This document shows positions 39,952 to 47,387 of a DNA stretch of 52,222 bases, one piece after another; the first letter of the stretch is position 1, and every line of letters begins with the position of its first letter. The translations under genes and the position numbers were made by a program. Origin of the DNA: Nitrospirota bacterium (lineage in GTDB: Bacteria > Nitrospirota > Thermodesulfovibrionia > Thermodesulfovibrionales > UBA6898); contig JAKAHR010000025.1 of NCBI GenBank assembly GCA_021825365.1, positions 1 through 52,222 on the forward strand, given 5' to 3'. Below the pieces are notes generated by a model. That model did not search any database. It worked only from the letters and a program-made list of their open reading frames with translations, and was not told the origin of the DNA.

Positions 39952-40560
39952 ATGAATAAGAAGGAATTTTACAAACGGGCCGACTTTCTCCATAAGCTCT
40001 TCGACGCGATACCCGTCCCTGTCCTGATTGCGGACAGCGACGTGAAGATCCAGATGATGAACAAGGCGGCTGCCGCAGCCTTCGACATCACCCTGGAGGC
40101 GGCTTATGACCAGCGGGCAGGGGAATCATTGGACTGCATCCACGCTGCAGAGGAGGGCGGGTGCGGCCTGAGCGACGCCTGCAGGGACTGCGTGATCAGG
40201 AATTCGGTGCGCAGCGCTGTCCAGGGCAAAACGACCTACCGGCGGCGGACGATGCTCACCTTGATGAAAGAGGGCGCCGTTACGGAAGTGAATTTGCTGG
40301 TGACCGCCGCGCCCTTTGAATACGAGCGCAGGACCTTTGTACTTCTTACCTTTGAGAATATCAACGAGCTCCTGCAGCTCAGGAGCCTTCTGCCCATCTG
40401 CGCCAACTGCAAGAAGATCCGTGATGAGGGAAACTATTGGGAGAGTCTGGAGGGATATTTCAAAACCTGCCTCGATATGGACTTTACCCACTCTATCTGC
40501 CCGGAGTGCATGAAGAAACTGTATCCGGAGGTATACAAGGAGATGTATCCGCAGGGGTAG
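39952..40560 (+). CDS. PAS-domain protein with C-terminal CxxC module
   Basis: A 202-residue soluble protein. Residues 10-130 form a PAS-type sensor domain (LFDAIPVPVLIADSDVKIQMMNKAAAAAFDI) with an inserted Cys cluster (LDCIHAAEEGGCGLSDACRDCVIRNSV). The C-terminus, LPICANCKKIRDEGNYWESLEGYF...FTHSICPECMKKLYPE, is the Cys-rich module often attached to PAS or receiver domains in this group of bacteria; it resembles the tail of the hemerythrin-like protein. The frame opens at 39907, but AGGA before ATG 39952 gives the sensible start. An inverted repeat TTGTAT-ATC-ATACAA at 39925-39939 lies upstream. No output enzyme is fused. Confidence 0.8.
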   Translation: MNKKEFYKRADFLHKLFDAIPVPVLIADSDVKIQMMNKAAAAAFDITLEAAYDQRAGESLDCIHAAEEGGCGLSDACRDCVIRNSVRSAVQGKTTYRRRTMLTLMKEGAVTEVNLLVTAAPFEYERRTFVLLTFENINELLQLRSLLPICANCKKIRDEGNYWESLEGYFKTCLDMDFTHSICPECMKKLYPEVYKEMYPQG

Positions 40561-40567
40561 GGCGGGG

Positions 40568-42355
40568 TCAGTTCTCTCCCGCAGGGACCGTTGTCCTGAA
40601 GCATGCGAAGTGTTTGATGTTCCCGTCATAATCCCCCACCGTCAGGTCCATCATGCCGTTGCTGAAGATCACCGAGGGGCTGCTGTGGTTGCGGACCCGG
40701 ATTCCGGGCAGGTCGTCGTCCCCGGCGAAGATGATCCCCCCGGAGGGGCCGCTGGCGGCGGTGAAGGTGCGTATCCTTCCGTCCTGTTCACCCACGAGGA
40801 GATATATCTTTTCCCCATCACGGTACAGCGCAGGAGTCGCGAAGCGGTCGACCCGCACCTGTCGGAAGCTCTCCTCCATCGCCTTCCAGACAGGCTGTCC
40901 GTCTGTTCCCTTTCGGTACCGGAAGCCCCGGACCCTTCCGGAGGCATCTCCCACGACCAATTCCCACTTGCCGTCACCGTCCAGGTCAAAGACCGTCGGT
41001 GAGGCGTGCTCGAACTTCGGGAGATCTCTGAAAAAGCCCTTCACCTCGACCCAGGACGGTCTCCCGGCTGCAGCAACATTGCGGAATGCCCTGAGTATGC
41101 CGTCCTGCTGACCGGTGATCAGCAGGTAATCACCCTGCCAGCGGGTCAGGAGGCCGCGGGAGAATCCGGAGAGTTTGATACCCTTGAAAAACCCGGGCCG
41201 CTCCTTCCAGGGAATACCTTCTCCCGAGGGAAGATATTCGAGGAGTCGGAGTTCCCCGTAGATATTGCCCAGCACCATCACCGGCCTGCCGTCCATTTCT
41301 CCATGGGCAGGGGTGCAGGCAGGCCCCGGCAGGATGCGGCCGGAGAAGAAGGACTTCTCTTCCTCCCAGTCGGTGTACTTGCCGGTGCGGTTCCTGAAGT
41401 AGTAGAGCTGTCCGTTGCTGTCGGAGACGACCAGGTCCTTCACGTCAGGACCGGAGCCATCCACAAAGGTGGGAGCTGCGAAGGTCCCCACCGGCAGACG
41501 CAGGCTTCCCTTCTTCCAGGCGCCTCCTCTGCCTGCGGACCTTTCGAGCAGGTGCATCTTGCCCATGTCATTCCCCGCGATCACAATTATCCTGTTGCGG
41601 ACGGACACGGCAGCCGGCGCCACGTACATCCCGAGTTTGATCCCCCTGAAGAAATCCCTGTCCTGCGTGAAGAGCACCCCCCTGTCACTGCTCATGTTCC
41701 GGTAATACGCCAGACTGCCGGTCGAATTGCCGACGATAAGGTCGAGCCTCCCGTTGTTCCTGACAAGCACCGGCGTGGCGTCATTGCCCACCCGTATCGC
41801 CGGTGCGTCCATCAGCTCCCAGACAGGGGAAGACGGAGTTCCCCTGTTCCGGTAAAAGAGGACCCTGCCTGAGTCGGACGAAAAACCGCCGGTACCCACG
41901 ACCATCTCGATCTTGCCGTCTCCGTCAATGTCCCCGACTGCAGGAGATGAAAAGGCCCCTGCCCGTATGCCCCTGAAATACCCTTCAACAGGCTTCCACA
42001 ATGGCCGTTCCCGGGGACCTTCGTTCCGGTACAGGAGCAGACCCCCATCCTTTGTCCCGATGATCATCTCGGGCTTTCCGTCGTTGTCCAGATCGAATAG
42101 AACCGGCCGCACGAAGGGAAAGACGTCGAGACCGCAGCCGTTGAATACGGATGCCGTATTCTCCGCGCAGGAAAAGACATCCTTTGTCCGGACAGGAGGT
42201 GCGGGCCTTTCTTCCGGCAGCGATACAGGGCGCTCCGGAGGCGGAGGAGGAGCAGGAGGCGGCGGCGCAGGCATGATCTCTTCCTTCGGCACGCAGGACA
42301 GCGGAACTACGCTCAACAGCAGTACGGCAAAAAGGCACCACAGCAGATACTTCAT
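40568..42355 (-). CDS. Lipoprotein with FG-GAP/VCBS-type beta-propeller repeats
   Basis: A 595-residue exported protein: signal peptide and lipobox LSC (C21), a Pro-rich segment (PAPPPPAPPPPPERP), then many repeats of the FG-GAP type, for example VLFDLDNDGKPEMIIGTKDGGLLLYRN, VGDIDGDGKIEMVVG, VFDLDGDGKWELVVGDASG and LTVGDYDGNI. D-x-D-x-D-G loops can bind calcium, as in integrin alpha propellers. The start (42355) has GGGGA seven bases upstream, buried in a hairpin. It follows ompA. Likely an outer-membrane or surface-anchored binding protein; ligand unknown. Confidence 0.8.
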   Translation of the reverse strand: MKYLLWCLFAVLLLSVVPLSCVPKEEIMPAPPPPAPPPPPERPVSLPEERPAPPVRTKDVFSCAENTASVFNGCGLDVFPFVRPVLFDLDNDGKPEMIIGTKDGGLLLYRNEGPRERPLWKPVEGYFRGIRAGAFSSPAVGDIDGDGKIEMVVGTGGFSSDSGRVLFYRNRGTPSSPVWELMDAPAIRVGNDATPVLVRNNGRLDLIVGNSTGSLAYYRNMSSDRGVLFTQDRDFFRGIKLGMYVAPAAVSVRNRIIVIAGNDMGKMHLLERSAGRGGAWKKGSLRLPVGTFAAPTFVDGSGPDVKDLVVSDSNGQLYYFRNRTGKYTDWEEEKSFFSGRILPGPACTPAHGEMDGRPVMVLGNIYGELRLLEYLPSGEGIPWKERPGFFKGIKLSGFSRGLLTRWQGDYLLITGQQDGILRAFRNVAAAGRPSWVEVKGFFRDLPKFEHASPTVFDLDGDGKWELVVGDASGRVRGFRYRKGTDGQPVWKAMEESFRQVRVDRFATPALYRDGEKIYLLVGEQDGRIRTFTAASGPSGGIIFAGDDDLPGIRVRNHSSPSVIFSNGMMDLTVGDYDGNIKHFACFRTTVPAGEN

Positions 42356-42363
42356 ACAGATTT

Positions 42364-42389
42364 CCCCGGCCGCCCTCAGGCGGCCGGGG
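42364..42389 (-). terminator. Hairpin between ompA and the FG-GAP gene
   Basis: CCCCGGCCGCC (42364-42374) and GGCGGCCGGGG (42379-42389) are perfect complements with a 4-nt loop. It lies between two minus-strand genes. On that strand it ends GGGG-AAATCTGT-ATG, so the 3' arm contains the ribosome site of the next gene. It may terminate part of the ompA message and mask the downstream start. Confidence 0.5.
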
Positions 42390-42403
42390 TTTCAACACCT
42401 CTT

Positions 42404-43393
42404 CTACTTAACGATGACTTCGAAATGGACCCGCCTGTTGGTGCGGGCCTCCACCGATTCCTTGTTCTTGGCAGTAGGGGTCTCGGGCATGGCAAGCCGG
42501 GTTTCACCGTAGGCTATGCTCGAAAGCCGGCCGGCATCGATGCCGGCCTTGACGAGATATTCCTTCACCGCATTCGCCCTCCGCTCGCTCAGGGCCATGT
42601 TGTATTTCTCCGGGCCGTGGGCGCAGGCATGGCCTTCGATCTGGACCTTCATGCCCGGGTTGGCCTTGATCGTCTGTACGTTCTTCCCGAGGATATCCTT
42701 TGCAGCAGCGGTCAGAGTCGCCTTGTCAAAATCAAAATGAATGTCCTCAAGGATGATCTTTAGCGGCTCCGCCTTCGGGGCTTCAGGCGCTGGTGCAGGC
42801 TTGGCAGCCACAGGCTCCGGTGCAGGCGCAGGCTTCGGCGCTTCGGCCTTCGGTGCCGGCTTGGGAGCCTCCGGAGCGGGCGCAGGAGCAGCGGCGGGTG
42901 CCGCCTTCGGAGTCTTTCCGCCAAAGGCGAAGGTAAGTCCGACGGTCACCGCGAGATTGTGGTAGTTGGTCATGACATCGCGGACATCCGCCCTCAGGCC
43001 CACGTCCTTGGCAAAATAATATTTGATGCCGGCGCCTATGTCTGCGAGGAACCTGCCCTGTGCGTCCTTGCCTTCAGGCTTGTTGTTTGCCCCGCCGATG
43101 CCGGCAAAGACAAAAGGGGTGAGGGCCTTTTCCGGAGAGAAGTGGTACAGCGCATCCGCCTGGTACAGCGTGGCCCTGGACTCTACATAGCTGTAAGCGC
43201 CTTCAATGCCCCAGTGGGGCGTAAAATTGTATCCGGCCCGCATGCCGTACATCGCCTTGTTCGAAAAATCGGGTGAAGACCCGTAGACACCCAGGAACGG
43301 TCCCAGTTCAAAACTGCCTTCACGGATCTCAGCCCCGGATGCAACAGGGAAACATAACAATGCGACTAATAAGAATAGAACAATCCTCCGCAT
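42404..43393 (-). CDS. OmpA-family outer-membrane protein
   Basis: A 329-residue protein with a signal peptide (MRRIVLFLLVALLCFPVASGA), an N-terminal eight-strand beta-barrel-like region (residues about 20-170: GSFELGPFLGVYG ... GMRAGYNFTPHWGIEGAY ... VTVGLTFAFGG), an Ala/Pro/Lys-rich linker (about 170-210) and a C-terminal OmpA peptidoglycan-binding domain (IHFDFDKATLTAAAKDILG ... IEGHACAHGPEKYNMALSERRANAVKEYL ... RTNRRVHFEV). AGGAGGGATT precedes ATG 43393. It anchors the outer membrane to the cell wall. Confidence 0.92.
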   Translation of the reverse strand: MRRIVLFLLVALLCFPVASGAEIREGSFELGPFLGVYGSSPDFSNKAMYGMRAGYNFTPHWGIEGAYSYVESRATLYQADALYHFSPEKALTPFVFAGIGGANNKPEGKDAQGRFLADIGAGIKYYFAKDVGLRADVRDVMTNYHNLAVTVGLTFAFGGKTPKAAPAAAPAPAPEAPKPAPKAEAPKPAPAPEPVAAKPAPAPEAPKAEPLKIILEDIHFDFDKATLTAAAKDILGKNVQTIKANPGMKVQIEGHACAHGPEKYNMALSERRANAVKEYLVKAGIDAGRLSSIAYGETRLAMPETPTAKNKESVEARTNRRVHFEVIVK

Positions 43394-43430
43394 AATCCCT
43401 CCTGTCATGTAAGGATAAAAAATTTATTCC

Positions 43431-43459
43431 ATGATACGTCGAAATACCTGTCCTGTCAA
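43431..43459 (-). promoter_or_regulatory. Sigma70 promoter of ompA
   Basis: On the minus strand TTGACA (43459-43454), 17-bp spacer, TATCAT (43436-43431). Transcript start is expected near 43424, about 31 nt before the ATG. It is one of the best consensus promoters in the window. Confidence 0.8.
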
Positions 43460-43493
43460 CCGGGGCAAAGGATGCGAAAGAGATACGGGGATG

Positions 43494-44201
43494 CTAATAC
43501 TTGAGTATCTCCAGGTAGTCTCTCAGGTCCTGCTCGTCCAACCCGCTCGCCCTGAGCTTCCTGGCCGTGAAGTCTTCCGAAGCACGCTCCCGGCTGCCTT
43601 TATATGCCGGCTCGAGCCTGATCGCCTGGTTTATCGCCGCTGCCGCATCTCCGTATCTGCCGAGGCTGTTGAAACACAGGGCGAGACGCAGGTAGGGGAT
43701 GCCCAGGTCCGGGGCCCGCTTGATCGCCTCCCTGAAGGCGGAGATCGCGGAGTCGTATTTCTTGAGACGGTAGTATGCATTGCCGAGGTTGATGTACGCC
43801 TTCTCTGCCGTGGGATAGAGCGGGTTGGAGAGAGCCTTTTTATAAAAGGCTATCGCCTCGTCATACCTGCCCATCTTTTCGTAGGCATAGCCGAGGTTGT
43901 TGTACGCCTCGGAAAAGTCCTTGTCCTCTTTTGCCGCTTTTTCGAAATACTCGACCGACCTCTGCGGGTCATCGAAGTGAAGAAGGTAGATGATGCCGAT
44001 GGCGGTCAGCACCTCCTTGTTATGGGGATCGAGTTCGAGGGCCTTGTGCATCTCCACGAAGGCCTGCTGCACCTTATTCTCGTTCAGGTAGGAGAGACCG
44101 ATCTTATAGTGGGCTATCGCCTCCTGCGTTTTTTCCCCCGAGCCCATGGTCGCGCAGGAACACAGTAGGGCGAGGCATACAGCGACTGCCGTTGTTTTCA
44201 C
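43494..44201 (-). CDS. TPR-repeat lipoprotein
   Basis: A 235-residue exported protein. GTG 44201, nine bases after AAGGAGG, gives a neat lipoprotein signal (KTTAVAVCLALLCSC, lipobox LCSC with C16); the earlier ATG 44261 does not. About five TPR units follow (AHYKIGLSYLNENKVQQAFVEMHKALELDPHN; NNLGYAYEKMGRYDEAIAFYKKALSNP; INLGNAYYRLKKYDSAISAFREAIKRAP and others). It resembles PilF/PilW-like scaffold lipoproteins but no pilus genes are nearby. It is downstream of rlmN on the same strand. Confidence 0.82.
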   Translation of the reverse strand: MKTTAVAVCLALLCSCATMGSGEKTQEAIAHYKIGLSYLNENKVQQAFVEMHKALELDPHNKEVLTAIGIIYLLHFDDPQRSVEYFEKAAKEDKDFSEAYNNLGYAYEKMGRYDEAIAFYKKALSNPLYPTAEKAYINLGNAYYRLKKYDSAISAFREAIKRAPDLGIPYLRLALCFNSLGRYGDAAAAINQAIRLEPAYKGSRERASEDFTARKLRASGLDEQDLRDYLEILKY

Positions 44202-44310
44202 CTGTGGGAACCTCCTTGCCGCAAGCGCGACCATGCACAGAATATGATGATTATACCCCATATCGCCGATTTAGGACATGCGGTGTCCTGACTGCACCAC
44301 CGGGTGACGG

Positions 44311-45336
44311 CTAATGCCCGGCCCTGAGCTGGCCGCAGGCAGCGAGGATGTCCTGGCCTCTGCTCTCCCGGATAAGGGCGGTCAGGTGATGATCGGTCAG
44401 CACCTTCTGGAAGGCGAGGACCTGCTCCACGGAAGGACGACGGAGATCCGCTCCCGCGTGCGGATTGAATGGTATGAGGTTGATCTTGCACCGTATGCCG
44501 CGGATCAGCTTCACCAGCCGGGCCGCGTCGGCGACCGAATCGTTGATGCCGCCGAGCAAGACATATTCGAAAGTGATCCTCCTTCGCGGGCTGAGGGGAT
44601 ACGCACGACAGGCGTCAAGGAGCTGCCGCAGGGGATATTTGCGGTTCACCGGCATGATCTCGTCCCGTATCGTGTTCGTCGTCGCATTGAGGGACACGGC
44701 AAGGTTCACTTCGGGGGCCTTTTCGGCCAGGGACTTCATCCGGGGGACGAGTCCCGCAGTCGACAGGGTTATCCTCCGTTTCGAGATGCCGACAAGGGAG
44801 GTGATCCTCCAGAGCGCCTCAACGACCTCGTCGAAATTCGCCAGGGGCTCACCCATTCCCATGAGAACGATATTGCTGACCGTGCGGCGGGGCCCTATCA
44901 TGCGGTTGACAGCCACGACCTGGTCAACGATCTCGAAGGCCCGCAGGTTCCGGAGGAGGCCCAGGCGTCCGGTGAGGCAAAACCGGCAGCCCATGGCGCA
45001 GCCGACCTGGGACGAGATGCAGAGGGTGAGGCGGTCTTCATCAGGGATAAGGACCGATTCGATCGTCTGGCCGTCTTCGAGGCCGAAGAGAAATTTCCCG
45101 GTCCCGTCGGAAGACCGCTGCCTGTCGGCAATGGCCAGGGAACTGATATAGGCGGTCTCTTCGAGTCGCCCCCGCAGGTCCCGTGAAAACTCGGTGATGT
45201 CCCCGAGGGAGGAGGCGTGTTTCTGATAGATCCAGTGCAGGAGCTGGCCGGCTCGGAAGCGCGGCAGCCCTGCCTCTTCGACGAAGCGAAGGACATCGTC
45301 TTTGGACAGCGCCTTGAGGTTGATCCGTTCGGACAT
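44311..45336 (-). CDS. rlmN: Dual-specificity 23S rRNA/tRNA adenine-C2 methyltransferase RlmN
   Basis: A 341-residue radical-SAM enzyme that methylates A2503 of 23S rRNA and A37 of some tRNAs. The C-x3-C-x2-C cluster motif is CAMGCRFC (113-120). Other landmarks: RFRAGQLLHWIYQK, LCISSQVGC, NIVLMGMGEPL, RITLSTAGLVP, LAVSLNA, FEYVLLGGIND and the C-terminal LTALIRESRGQDILAACGQL, whose Cys takes part in methyl transfer. Overlaps no gene; 77 bp after the FKBP gene. Confidence 0.96.
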   Translation of the reverse strand: MSERINLKALSKDDVLRFVEEAGLPRFRAGQLLHWIYQKHASSLGDITEFSRDLRGRLEETAYISSLAIADRQRSSDGTGKFLFGLEDGQTIESVLIPDEDRLTLCISSQVGCAMGCRFCLTGRLGLLRNLRAFEIVDQVVAVNRMIGPRRTVSNIVLMGMGEPLANFDEVVEALWRITSLVGISKRRITLSTAGLVPRMKSLAEKAPEVNLAVSLNATTNTIRDEIMPVNRKYPLRQLLDACRAYPLSPRRRITFEYVLLGGINDSVADAARLVKLIRGIRCKINLIPFNPHAGADLRRPSVEQVLAFQKVLTDHHLTALIRESRGQDILAACGQLRAGH

Positions 45337-45413
45337 GGCAGCGGAAACGTCGTTGCGAAGAAGCAGCCTGTGCGGCTCACGGCCGCAGGCTATTCAGGCA
45401 GACGGCGAACAAC

Positions 45414-45845
45414 CTATTCCTGAACGATCTCTTCGAGGGTAATATCGAACACCAGGTTTTTCCCTGCGAGGGGATGGTTGCAATCCATGGTGACCGTCGT
45501 ATCCGTGAGGCCCAGCACCGTCACGATAACCGGCGCTCCGTCGGCGCGATAGAGCTGGAGCTGCTGGCCGACGGCGGGCTGCATCTCTCCCAGCCGAGCC
45601 CTGTCCCACTGGAAAACCCGCTCAGGATGGTGCGGTCCGTATGCGTCTTCGGCATTCATGCGTACGGTCTTCTGTTCCCCTGGTTTCATGCCCAGGACAC
45701 CCTGCTCGAGTCCTGCGAGAAATTCACCGCTGCCCACCTTCAGCTCAAGGGATGCGCCCCCGTCCGAAGAGTCGAAGACAGTCCCGTCCTCGAGTTTTCC
45801 GGTGAAATGAATCCGTATGACATCGCCCTGCTTTACTACTGACAT
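45414..45845 (-). CDS. slyD: FKBP-type peptidyl-prolyl isomerase, SlyD-like
   Basis: A 143-residue protein with the FKBP core (GDVIRIHFTGKLEDGTVFDSS...LEQGVLGMKPGEQKTV) and an IF-domain insertion (PERVFQWDRARLGE...VTVLGLTDTTVTMDCNHPLAGKNLVFDITLEEI). NHPLAGK is characteristic of SlyD. The E. coli His/Cys-rich metal tail is missing. ATG 45845 has AGGGGGTG upstream; the longer frame to 45896 lacks a ribosome site. Cytoplasmic chaperone-isomerase. Confidence 0.88.
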   Translation of the reverse strand: MSVVKQGDVIRIHFTGKLEDGTVFDSSDGGASLELKVGSGEFLAGLEQGVLGMKPGEQKTVRMNAEDAYGPHHPERVFQWDRARLGEMQPAVGQQLQLYRADGAPVIVTVLGLTDTTVTMDCNHPLAGKNLVFDITLEEIVQE

Positions 45846-45952
45846 GCGACACCCCCTTTGAAATTGTCTTCTATTATAAAACGTGAGAAGCCCCAAAAGA
45901 CAGGGGAAACCTTCTTGCGGGGAGAAACGAAGCGGGCTCAGCGGCGCATGAC

Positions 45953-45994
45953 AAAAAAGCGGGCCTCAACCGCTGTTGCCAGGGGTTGAGGCCC
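45953..45994 (-). terminator. Intrinsic terminator after the Spy-like gene
   Basis: Stem 45961-45971 with 45984-45994 (11 bp, perfect, 12-nt loop). Read on the minus strand it ends GC then TTTTTT (45958-45953), the classic U-tract. It closes the transcript of the gene at 46040-46654. Confidence 0.85.
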
Positions 45995-46039
45995 CGTGCT
46001 GCCGGGAGATAGTGAGTGTGCAGTCCGGCCGGCTCCTGA

Positions 46040-46654
46040 TCAGTGGTGCTGGTGCGCGCCCGGGCCTGCGGGCGTGTCATCGTGCCCCTTTTCATGGTCG
46101 TCGTCCATGTCGTGCTGCATCATCATTCCGCACTTGCCTCTCATGCCCCTCATGCCGCATCCGCCTGCCATTCCGCACATCGGCTGCATCCCGGCCATGG
46201 CAACAAACTTCTTCCTCTGTTCAGGGGTCAGCTTTGCCTTCACCTCTTCGCGGGCCTTGATATGCAGCATCTTCAGTTCGGCGCGAAGCCCCTCGATCTG
46301 CTTTACCTTCGAATCTGCTGCCTTCAGATCCACCGGGTCACTTGCGAGCATCTCCTTGAGATCGAGTTGCATGACCTGGAGGTCGGCCCCTTTCCTGATG
46401 AACTCCTTTTTTGCATTCAGGTGTATCGCCTTCACCTCGATGGTCTGCTTTTCGTCGAGGCCCAGGGCAGACATCCTGTCCATCATCATATGGTCGGACT
46501 TCTCCATCCTCATGCCGCCCATGCCCATACCCTGGCCCATCATACCCATGCCCATGCCCATGCCCATGCCGCATCCGCACGTGTCAGCCCGTGAGACGCC
46601 CGTAAACCCGAGCATCAGCGCCGCCACTGCCACCAGAACAAAAATCCTTTTCAT
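46040..46654 (-). CDS. Spy/CpxP-like periplasmic protein with Met-rich and His-rich ends
   Basis: A 204-residue exported protein. Signal peptide (residues 1-23, to SRA-DTCG) is followed by CGCG and a Met-Gly repeat (MGMGMGMGMMGQGMGMGGM) and a helical core with the LTPEQRKKF motif (LTxxQ, about 142) of the Spy/CpxP family. The C-terminus is CGM/His/Asp-rich (CGMRGMRGKCGMMMQHD...HEKGHDD...HQHH). Such ends bind Cu or Zn. AAGGAG precedes ATG 46654; the longer frame overlaps the upstream gene. Part of a minus-strand set with a two-component system. Confidence 0.85.
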   Translation of the reverse strand: MKRIFVLVAVAALMLGFTGVSRADTCGCGMGMGMGMGMMGQGMGMGGMRMEKSDHMMMDRMSALGLDEKQTIEVKAIHLNAKKEFIRKGADLQVMQLDLKEMLASDPVDLKAADSKVKQIEGLRAELKMLHIKAREEVKAKLTPEQRKKFVAMAGMQPMCGMAGGCGMRGMRGKCGMMMQHDMDDDHEKGHDDTPAGPGAHQHH

Positions 46655-46718
46655 TGCGTTCTCCTTTCCTGATTCCCCGCGAGATTTTTTTGCGCAGTCT
46701 GAAATGCCCTGCGCGGGA

Positions 46719-47033
46719 TTAATAAATAGACCGCAGCCTGCCTGTCTTCCGGTCAAAGAGGACCCGGTCGACCTGCCGGTCATCCTTGTAGATGACCGCC
46801 TGGATGAATCTTCCCCTGTGCAGGACATTGCCCACCCGGTATCCCCTGTCCTGATAATACTTGTACAGGACCCGCACCGCCTCGTCACGCTGGATGATCT
46901 CCCTGCACGCACCGTACATGGCGCAATCGGTGCAGTAATCGCCGTAAGGCGTTACCCGGCTATCGTCAGCATACAGCGGCAGGATCGACGAGACGATCAG
47001 AACAGCAACGATGACTATGATATATTTGAACAT
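46719..47033 (-). CDS. Small secreted protein with Cys triad and PepSY-like end
   Basis: A 104-residue exported protein. Signal peptide (MFKYIIVIVAVLIVSSILPLYA) then a short mature domain with a Cys cluster CTDCAMYGAC and a C-terminal segment (QAVIYKDDRQVDRVLFDRKTGRLRSIY) resembling a PepSY-type fold. The track start at TTG 47042 is less likely than ATG 47033; a distant AAGG is the only ribosome site. It precedes the Spy-like gene by 64 bp. Confidence 0.62.
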   Translation of the reverse strand: MFKYIIVIVAVLIVSSILPLYADDSRVTPYGDYCTDCAMYGACREIIQRDEAVRVLYKYYQDRGYRVGNVLHRGRFIQAVIYKDDRQVDRVLFDRKTGRLRSIY

Positions 47034-47056
47034 CAGTACCAAACCTTCTCATCTAC

Positions 47057-47089
47057 ACGATACCCGGCAGTCATGAAGAAAATATGAAG
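47057..47089 (-). promoter_or_regulatory. Candidate OmpR-family regulator site and promoter
   Basis: ATGAAG at 47073-47078 and again at 47084-47089 is an 11-bp direct repeat (CTTCAT-N5-CTTCAT on the minus strand), the spacing used by OmpR-family regulators. TATCGT (47062-47057) is a weak -10 further downstream. It lies before the PepSY-like and Spy-like genes; the neighbouring regulator (48708-49412) is the obvious candidate to bind. Confidence 0.45.
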
Positions 47090-47096
47090 GCAGCGG

Positions 47097-47387
47097 CTAC
47101 AGGCCGCGCAGGCCGAGTATCTCGACCACCTTATTCCTGGACGTTTGGCCCCGGATGACCCTCACGTCCGACTTCCTGACGCCCAAAGTCTCCGCTATCA
47201 CCTCTATAAGCTGTTCATTGGCAGCCCCTTCGACCGGGGGGGCGGTGAGTTTCACCTTCAGCATGTTGCCGAGCACCCCGACGATCCCCCTTTTCGAGGA
47301 GCGGGGTTCCACCCTCACCTCGATGGTGATCCCGTTGCCGGTCTGCCGGTAGGGGATCGCTATGTCCGGTCTCTTACGGGCAGCCAT
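47097..47387 (-). CDS. DUF167 (YggU-like) family protein
   Basis: A 96-residue protein with the DUF167 signature (ITIEVRVEPRSSKRGIVGVLGNMLKVKLTAPPVEGAANEQLIEVIAETLGVRKSDVRVIRGQTSRNKVVEI). Family members are widespread small alpha-beta proteins without a settled function. It overlaps the kinase gene by 28 bp and so belongs to that operon. Confidence 0.88.
   Translation of the reverse strand: MAARKRPDIAIPYRQTGNGITIEVRVEPRSSKRGIVGVLGNMLKVKLTAPPVEGAANEQLIEVIAETLGVRKSDVRVIRGQTSRNKVVEILGLRGL

Noticed and set aside
46540..46580. Hexamer repeat CCCATG as a microsatellite element
   Set aside because: It simply encodes the Met-Gly run of the Spy-like protein.
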